64,000 bases of DNA, from assembly GCF_027920745.1 (NCBI RefSeq), contig NZ_JAQIBB010000057.1:11761-75760 (forward strand), read 5' to 3'. Positions within the stretch are counted from its first letter, which is position 1; every line of letters starts with the position of its first letter. A model generated the notes under the pieces. The model saw only the letters and a list, made by a program, of their open reading frames with translations. It was not told the DNA's origin and searched no databases. The stretch comes from Gallibacterium faecale (GTDB lineage Bacteria > Pseudomonadota > Gammaproteobacteria > Enterobacterales > Pasteurellaceae). Shown here piece after piece: positions 58,217-64,000 of the stretch. Both the position numbers and the translations under genes were made by a program.

Positions 58217-58798
58217 TTACCGGTATTGTAAAATTTTTTGTTTTATTTTTGTTAATATATCTTTTCGAGATTGATCATCAATGATATGAATATCACCAAA
58301 AAAGTAATGTTGTATCTCTGTAATACCGCAGTAATTAAATAATCCATTAATTAAAGTACAGTCCAAAGCGGTTAAAAATCCTTGTTTTTCATATTGTTGT
58401 TCATTATTCCCTAATGTAACAAATTGTAACATTTTTTTATCATTTAATAGTCCATAACTCCCAGATTCGTCAGTTTTATACGCAAAACCGTGACTTAATA
58501 CGCGATCAAGATAGCCTTTTAAAATTGCAGGAAAACCCATCCACCATAATGGATAAACTAAAGTAATTAGATCGGCCTGATTGATAAGTTGTTGTTCTTG
58601 TTGAATATCTTCAGGAATATTGCCTTGATTTACTTGGCAAAATTCATCCCAAGTTAAAATAGGATTAAACTTTTGTTGATAGAGATCTCGAACTGAAACC
58701 GTCATTCCTGCTTGCTGAGAAGCAGTGATAACTGTATCAAGGATAGCATGATTAAAACTTTGTTGATTAGGATGAGCATAAATAATTAGATTGTGCAT
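58217..58798 (-). CDS. NAD(P)H-dependent FMN oxidoreductase (flavodoxin fold, KefF/MdaB-like)
   Basis: 193 residues from MHNLIIYAHPNQQSFNHAIL (GGAAG upstream; a start four codons earlier is possible). HPNQQSFNHAILD and LVYPLWWMGFPAILKGYLDRVLSHGFAY are the quinone-reductase motifs. Reduces quinones or drugs; near emrRAB, so likely part of a detoxification group, but it has its own terminator. Confidence 0.88.
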   Translation of the reverse strand: MHNLIIYAHPNQQSFNHAILDTVITASQQAGMTVSVRDLYQQKFNPILTWDEFCQVNQGNIPEDIQQEQQLINQADLITLVYPLWWMGFPAILKGYLDRVLSHGFAYKTDESGSYGLLNDKKMLQFVTLGNNEQQYEKQGFLTALDCTLINGLFNYCGITEIQHYFFGDIHIIDDQSRKDILTKIKQKILQYR

Positions 58799-58971
58799 AA
58801 CATCTTCCATAACGGTGAAACAAAATAATGAATCTTATTGTAAGCCAACAATGAGTGCAAGAATTGTGAGTAAGTTTTTGTGTGAAGCAAATTACGGTTT
58901 GCTATTTTTTATTTAATCGTTTTTCGGTATAGTAACGCAGCTTATTGCTTTGATGAAATTAGGAGAATGCA

Positions 58972-59511
58972 ATGAAAAAGCATCATATTGAAACATTGAT
59001 TTCAGAAGAAAATGTGAAGTCAAGAATTAAAGAGTTAGGCGAAGAAATTTCACAATATTATCAGCACCAGCAAAGTAAAGGTCTATATGTCGTTGGTTTA
59101 TTACGCGGTTCTTTTATGTTTATGGCAGATTTGGTCAGAGAGATCAAATTACCTCTAGAAGTAGATTTTATGACGACTTCTAGCTATGGTAGTGGAATGA
59201 CAACGAATCATGATGTGAAAATAGCTAAAGATCTTGAAGGTGATATTAAAGGTAAAGATGTTCTTATTGTAGAAGACATTATTGATACTGGTTATACCTT
59301 AGATAAAGTACAACAAATCCTATCATTGCGTGAACCTCATTCATTAACAATTTGTACTTTACTTGATAAACCTTCTCGCCGTGAAGTTGAAGTGGATGTG
59401 GATTGGGTAGGTTTTAGTATTCCTGATGAGTTCGTAGTTGGGTATGGTATTGATTATGCTCAACAATATCGTCAATTAGGTTACATTGCTAAAGTTGTAG
59501 TAGAAGAGTAA
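58972..59511 (+). CDS. hpt: Hypoxanthine phosphoribosyltransferase
   Basis: 179 residues. PRTase motif VLIVEDIIDTGYTL (about 96-110) and GLLRGSFMFMADLVREI with TTSSYGSGMTT. Salvages hypoxanthine and guanine to IMP and GMP. Divergent from the flavin oxidoreductase. Confidence 0.94.
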   Translation: MKKHHIETLISEENVKSRIKELGEEISQYYQHQQSKGLYVVGLLRGSFMFMADLVREIKLPLEVDFMTTSSYGSGMTTNHDVKIAKDLEGDIKGKDVLIVEDIIDTGYTLDKVQQILSLREPHSLTICTLLDKPSRREVEVDVDWVGFSIPDEFVVGYGIDYAQQYRQLGYIAKVVVEE

Positions 59512-59531
59512 CCGCTTTAAGTGAAATGGCA

Positions 59532-60617
59532 TTATTCAGCCATTTCACCTAATCCTCGTCTAATTTTTGGTGCAAAGAATTCATAATCAACTAAGAAAGC
59601 ATCATGTCCAAAATCAGATGTAATTTCATCATATTGTAAGTTGATACCTGCTTTTTCTAATAATTGTTTACTTTTTTCTAAATCAACAAGCTTAAATAGT
59701 TGGTCATTTGTCACTGCCACTAAAGTATATTTAGCTTTAATTCTGGTTAAGGCTTCTAATGCATTAGCATAACCTATAGCAGGATCATATAAATCTAATG
59801 CACGAGTAAGTTGTAAATAACTATTTGCGTCAAAGCGTTCAAGGAATTTCTTACCTTGATAACTTAGATAGGATTCCACTTGAAAGTAATCGCCTAATAG
59901 ATTGCCTTCCTGTTTAATTGCTCGACCAAAGGCTTTAGTTAATTGGATATGAGTTCGATAAGTGAGCATACCTAACATTCTTGCAGTTGCTAATCCTTGT
60001 TCTGGATAATGACCTTGATAATAATGCCCTTGATTAAAGTTAGGATCTTGAACAATTGCTTGTCGCATAACATGATTAAATCCTATTGCCTCTGCACTCA
60101 TATACAGTGAAGAACAAAGATTAATTACATAATCCATAAAATCAGGGTAGCTAATTGCCCATTGCGTCGCCTGCATTCCGCCAAAAGAGCCACCGATTAC
60201 TGCATATAAATGGGTAATTTTTAATTGATCGAGCAGTGACTTTTGTACTTTTACAATATCCTGCACAGTAATTTGAGGAAAATCACCACCATACGGCAAC
60301 CCAGTATCTGGATTGATACTCATTGGCCCAGTAGTCCCTTTACAACCCCCTAATACATTAGAACAAATAAAAAAGTATTTATCTGTATCTAAGGCCATAC
60401 CCGGACCCATAAAATTTTGCCACCAACCTTTATGCTCACCGTCATCAAAATAAGGCTCGGCATCACCGGTTAGTGCGTGACAAATCAAAATAATATTATT
60501 TTTTTCTGGATTTAACTTGCCATAAGTTTGATAGCAAACAGTAATATTCTTCAGTGAACCACCGAGCGTAAGAGAAAGCTCAGAATCTGTGAATAATGTA
60601 AGTTGTTGCGTAGGCAT
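59532..60617 (-). CDS. metX: Homoserine O-acetyltransferase (MetX)
   Basis: 361 residues. Alpha/beta hydrolase with nucleophile in GGSFGGMQAT, CSNVLGGCKGTTGPMSINP and HDAFLVDYEFF at the C-terminus. Makes O-acetyl-homoserine for methionine by direct sulfhydrylation. Preceded by two clusters of met boxes, so repressed by MetJ-SAM. Confidence 0.94.
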   Translation of the reverse strand: MPTQQLTLFTDSELSLTLGGSLKNITVCYQTYGKLNPEKNNIILICHALTGDAEPYFDDGEHKGWWQNFMGPGMALDTDKYFFICSNVLGGCKGTTGPMSINPDTGLPYGGDFPQITVQDIVKVQKSLLDQLKITHLYAVIGGSFGGMQATQWAISYPDFMDYVINLCSSLYMSAEAIGFNHVMRQAIVQDPNFNQGHYYQGHYPEQGLATARMLGMLTYRTHIQLTKAFGRAIKQEGNLLGDYFQVESYLSYQGKKFLERFDANSYLQLTRALDLYDPAIGYANALEALTRIKAKYTLVAVTNDQLFKLVDLEKSKQLLEKAGINLQYDEITSDFGHDAFLVDYEFFAPKIRRGLGEMAE

Positions 60618-60698
60618 ATTACTTTCTAAATCAGTGATTATTATGGTTGGAATAAGTGAATAAGGTAACGAGCAGAGAAGATGATGTCAAGAAATTTT

Positions 60699-60738
60699 AG
60701 ATGTCTAAACATCTAGAAATAAAAAAGTCTAAACGTCT
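60699..60738. promoter_or_regulatory. MetJ operators of metX
   Basis: Cluster 1: AGATGTCT-AAACATCT (60699-60714) followed by AGAAATAA. Cluster 2: AAAAGTCT-AAACGTCT (60723-60738). Four to five met boxes in tandem, close to the AGACGTCT consensus. The rest of the 297-base gap to fumC has the fumC promoter region and no gene. Confidence 0.82.
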
Positions 60739-60914
60739 AACCTAAAATGATTGGAAAAGTTGTACATAAAATACCCATTAGCTTAATTTCCTATTTCTAT
60801 TTTTATGATCTGTGTCATAAAAGAAAAATTTTAATCATAAGGAAAATTCAATTTATACCTCTTGAGTGTTACAATTTTCCCCACTTTTGACATTCAAATT
60901 TAGAGGTAAATATT

Positions 60915-62309
60915 ATGGAATTTAGAATTGAACACGATACTATGGGTGAAGTGAAAGTGCCTGCAGACAAATATTGGGCAGCACAAACAGAACGCTCACG
61001 TAATAACTTCAAAATTGGTCCTGCTGCATCAATGCCACATGAAATTATTGAAGCATTTGGTTACTTAAAAAAAGCTGCAGCTTATGCAAACTATGATCTT
61101 GGTGTATTACCTGTCGAGAAAAGAGATTTAATTGCACAAGCGTGTGATGAAATCTTAGCAAATAAATTAGATGATCAGTTCCCACTTGTTATTTGGCAAA
61201 CTGGTTCTGGTACTCAATCAAATATGAACGTAAACGAAGTTGTTGCAAATCGTGCTCACGTTCTTAATGGCGGTAAACTTGGTGAAAAAAGTATTATTCA
61301 CCCAAATGATGATGTAAATAAATCACAATCTTCCAATGATACTTACCCAACAGCAATGCATATTGCTGCATATAAAAAAGTGGTAGAAACAACAATTCCT
61401 GCGGTAGAACGCTTACAAAAAACATTTGCTGAAAAATCAGCAAAATTTGCTGATGTAGTAAAAATTGGTCGTACTCACTTAATGGATGCTACGCCATTAA
61501 CATTAGGCCAAGAATTTTCTGCATATGCAGCACAATTAGATTTTGGCTTAAAAGCGTTAAAAAATACATTACCTCATTTAGGACAACTTGCTTTAGGTGG
61601 TACAGCAGTAGGTACAGGATTAAATACACCTAAAGGCTATGATGTGAAAGTTGCTGAATATATTGCGAAATTTACTGGTTTACCATTTGTTACAGCAGAT
61701 AATAAATTTGAAGCTTTAGCAACTCACGATGCAGTTGTTGAAACTCATGGTGCATTAAAACAATTAGCGGTATCACTTTATAAAATTGCAAACGACATCC
61801 GTTTATTAGCATCTGGTCCGCGTTCAGGTATTGGTGAAATCTTAATTCCAGAAAACGAACCAGGTTCCTCAATTATGCCGGGTAAAGTAAACCCAACACA
61901 ATGTGAAGCTATGACAATGGTGTGTGCGCAAGTATTAGGTAATGATACAACAATCTCATTTGCAGGTTCACAAGGTCATTTCCAATTAAATGTATTTAAA
62001 CCTGTAATGGCATATAACTTCTTACAATCTGCGCAACTTTTAGCGGATGCATGTATTTCATTTGATGAACATTGTGCAGTTGGTATTGAACCAAACTACC
62101 CACGCATTAAGATGCAATTAGAAAATTCATTAATGTTAGTTACTGCATTAAATACTCATATTGGTTATGAAAAAGCGGCGAAAATTGCGAAAACAGCTCA
62201 CAAAAACGGAACAACCTTACGTGAAGAAGCAATTAATTTAGGTTTCGTTACTGCAGAACAATTTGATGAATGGGTACGTCCAGAAGATATGGTTGGTAGC
62301 TTAAAATAA
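60915..62309 (+). CDS. fumC: Class II fumarate hydratase FumC
   Basis: 464 residues. GSSIMPGKVNPTQCEA signature, TGSGTQSNMNVNEV and IGRTHLMDATPLTLGQEF. Homotetrameric TCA enzyme, iron-free. Starts after AGAGGTAAATATT. Confidence 0.98.
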   Translation: MEFRIEHDTMGEVKVPADKYWAAQTERSRNNFKIGPAASMPHEIIEAFGYLKKAAAYANYDLGVLPVEKRDLIAQACDEILANKLDDQFPLVIWQTGSGTQSNMNVNEVVANRAHVLNGGKLGEKSIIHPNDDVNKSQSSNDTYPTAMHIAAYKKVVETTIPAVERLQKTFAEKSAKFADVVKIGRTHLMDATPLTLGQEFSAYAAQLDFGLKALKNTLPHLGQLALGGTAVGTGLNTPKGYDVKVAEYIAKFTGLPFVTADNKFEALATHDAVVETHGALKQLAVSLYKIANDIRLLASGPRSGIGEILIPENEPGSSIMPGKVNPTQCEAMTMVCAQVLGNDTTISFAGSQGHFQLNVFKPVMAYNFLQSAQLLADACISFDEHCAVGIEPNYPRIKMQLENSLMLVTALNTHIGYEKAAKIAKTAHKNGTTLREEAINLGFVTAEQFDEWVRPEDMVGSLK

Positions 62310-62338
62310 GTTAAGCTAATTTTTATACAAGTGTGAAT

Positions 62339-62370
62339 AAAAGGGTACTTACAAGCATAAGTACCCTTTT
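62339..62370. terminator. Terminator after fumC
   Basis: AAAAGGGTACTTA/TAAGTACCCTTTT stem and T-run. Confidence 0.88.
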
Positions 62371-62461
62371 TTCATCAAAGAAAAAGATAAAAGGTTAGGA
62401 TTCATTAAGAAATCAGCTATAATGTGCGCCATTTTTGAAAGTTGAAAAGTTTGAGGTGATT

Positions 62462-63979
62462 ATGACTCCTGTCATTGCCCTAGTAGGGCGTCCAAATGTT
62501 GGGAAATCAACATTATTTAATCGTTTAACTCGTAGTCGTGATGCACTTGTCGCAAATTTTCCGGGCTTAACACGGGATCGTAAATATGGCCAAGGCCAGA
62601 TCAATGGTATGGAATTTATTGTTATTGATACTGGTGGGATTGATGGCTCAGAAGAAGGTATTGAAGAAAAAATGGCGGAACAATCGCTATTAGCGATTGA
62701 TGAAGCAGATATTGTTTTATTTTTAGTGGATGCACGTGCTGGATTGACTGCGGCTGATATTGGTATTGCACAGTATTTACGTCGCCGAGAAAAGCCAAGT
62801 ATTGTTGTAGCGAATAAAATTGATGGAATTGATGCTGATTCACACGTTGCAGAATTTTATCAATTAGGTTTAGGTGAAATTGCACAAATTGCCGCTTCAC
62901 AAGGACGTGGCGTAACTCAATTAATCCAAGAAGTATTAGCACCTTATCAAGAGCAAGATAATGAACAAGATGCAGAATCTGATGCAGATTGGGACGATGA
63001 ATTTGCTTTTGAACAAGATGATGACCTTGATTTTTCTGCGGCAATGTTAGACGCAGAAGAGGATTCTGAAATAGCAGAAACTGAAGACGATGAACAACAA
63101 GATAAACCAATTAAGATTGCGATTGTTGGTCGTCCAAATGTAGGGAAATCTACCTTAACCAATCGTATTTTGGGAGAAGATCGGGTTGTTGTCTATGATA
63201 TGCCTGGCACAACCAGGGATAGTATTTATATCCCAATGGAACGTGATGGACAGCAATATACTATTATTGACACCGCTGGAGTACGTAAACGCGGTAAAGT
63301 AACGCTAACTGTCGAAAAATTTTCTGTCATTAAAACATTACAAGCGATTCAAGATGCTAATGTGGTGTTATTGACTATTGATGCACGAGAAGGTATTTCT
63401 GACCAAGATCTCTCTTTATTAGGCTTTATTCTTAATGCAGGGCGTGCATTAGTAATTGTAGTTAATAAATGGGACGGCTTAAGCCAAGAAGTGAAAGATA
63501 ATATTAAATCGGAATTAGACCGTCGTTTAGATTTTATTGATTTTGCTCGTGTGCATTTTATTTCAGCGTTACACGGAAGTGGTGTTGGAAATTTATTTGA
63601 GTCAGTAACAGAAGCCTACCAATCGGCAACAAAACGTTATTCAACGTCATTACTAACGCGTATTTTGCAAATGGCGACAGATGAACATCAACCGCCAATG
63701 ATTTCTGGCAGACGTATTAAATTGAAATATGCTCATCCAGGTGGACATAATCCACCAATCATTGTGATTCACGGTAATCAGGTAGATAAACTCCCGGATT
63801 CATATAAACGCTATTTGTCCAATTATTATCGTCGTAGCTTGAAGATTATTGGTTCGCCGATTCGTATTTTATTCCAAGATGGGGAAAATCCTTACGCAGG
63901 AAAACGGAATACATTAACGCCGAATCAATTACGTAAACGTAGAAGATTAATGAAATTTATTAAGAAATCGAAAAAGTAA
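62462..63979 (+). CDS. der: Ribosome-assembly GTPase Der (EngA)
   Basis: 505 residues from MTPVIALVGRPNVGKST (GAGGTG upstream; an upstream ATG nine codons earlier lacks one). Two tandem GTPase domains with GRPNVGKST each, an acidic linker about 165-215 (DAESDADWDDEFAFEQDDD) and a C-terminal KH-like domain (NPPIIVIHGNQVDKLPDSYKRYLSNYYRRSL). Needed for 50S subunit assembly. Complete. Confidence 0.97.
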   Translation: MTPVIALVGRPNVGKSTLFNRLTRSRDALVANFPGLTRDRKYGQGQINGMEFIVIDTGGIDGSEEGIEEKMAEQSLLAIDEADIVLFLVDARAGLTAADIGIAQYLRRREKPSIVVANKIDGIDADSHVAEFYQLGLGEIAQIAASQGRGVTQLIQEVLAPYQEQDNEQDAESDADWDDEFAFEQDDDLDFSAAMLDAEEDSEIAETEDDEQQDKPIKIAIVGRPNVGKSTLTNRILGEDRVVVYDMPGTTRDSIYIPMERDGQQYTIIDTAGVRKRGKVTLTVEKFSVIKTLQAIQDANVVLLTIDAREGISDQDLSLLGFILNAGRALVIVVNKWDGLSQEVKDNIKSELDRRLDFIDFARVHFISALHGSGVGNLFESVTEAYQSATKRYSTSLLTRILQMATDEHQPPMISGRRIKLKYAHPGGHNPPIIVIHGNQVDKLPDSYKRYLSNYYRRSLKIIGSPIRILFQDGENPYAGKRNTLTPNQLRKRRRLMKFIKKSKK

Positions 63980-64000
63980 AATAATAAAGGCTTCCTAAGA

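Noticed and set aside
62622..63110. 162-codon minus frame inside der
   Set aside because: Antisense shadow of the conserved GTPase gene; leucine/glutamine/histidine-rich low-quality translation.

Overview
The window looks like the chromosome of a Pasteurellaceae bacterium (Haemophilus/Gallibacterium/Avibacterium group; genus not resolved by eye). The DNA is AT-rich (by eye), and the housekeeping genes read as typical members of that family: metR, DUF441 gene, mrp, metG, rsmC, hemH, ydiJ, an OmpA porin, gyrA, emrRAB, hpt, metX, fumC and der.

Bases 1-1485 hold the 3' part of metR, a DUF441 membrane protein gene and tRNA-Leu(CAA). A P2/HP1-like prophage of about 36 kb is inserted at the 3' end of that tRNA. 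A 14-base core at 1471-1484 recurs at 37421-37434, and a copy of the tRNA terminator follows each core. Prophage layout: integrase on the + strand with a LexA-type box upstream; a leftward early operon from cro (11.4 kb) through small genes, an Ogr/Delta-like zinc protein, the HUH replication protein gpA, SSB, an adenine methylase and an antirepressor preceded by a c4-type antisense RNA; a CI/Cro switch at 11.5 kb; a rightward block of lysogeny-expressed cargo (three small secreted proteins, a SLATT-like two-helix membrane protein); then the leftward late genes D, U, E/E' (with a programmed frameshift), FII, FI, H, I, J, W, V, T, S, R, Rz1/Rz, SAR endolysin, holin, X, L, M, N, O, and the rightward P and Q. 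Cargo with its own promoters interrupts the late operon: a HigBA toxin-antitoxin pair between V and T, and three small membrane proteins between T and S.

Bases 37.5-64 kb are host chromosome. Points of interest: a solitary 28-base sequence that matches the type I-F CRISPR repeat, with no cas genes in the window, downstream of ompA; a MetE-like methyltransferase gene broken by one in-frame TAA but keeping a MetJ operator; MetJ boxes before metX; and an S24/UmuD-like gene with two LexA boxes whose protein lacks both catalytic residues.

The most unusual prophage region is 9.2-11.2 kb. Four copies of a 14-base element mark the ends of small + strand cassettes (promoter, gene, terminator). Read on the other strand, each copy is a Shine-Dalgarno plus ATG for an opposing ORF, so sense and antisense reading frames overlap in four consecutive units. 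A recent 519-base duplication (ssb tail plus an HTH gene) at 3.6-5.2 kb also left a chimeric gene junction.

All functions come from reading protein motifs and gene order; no database search was run.
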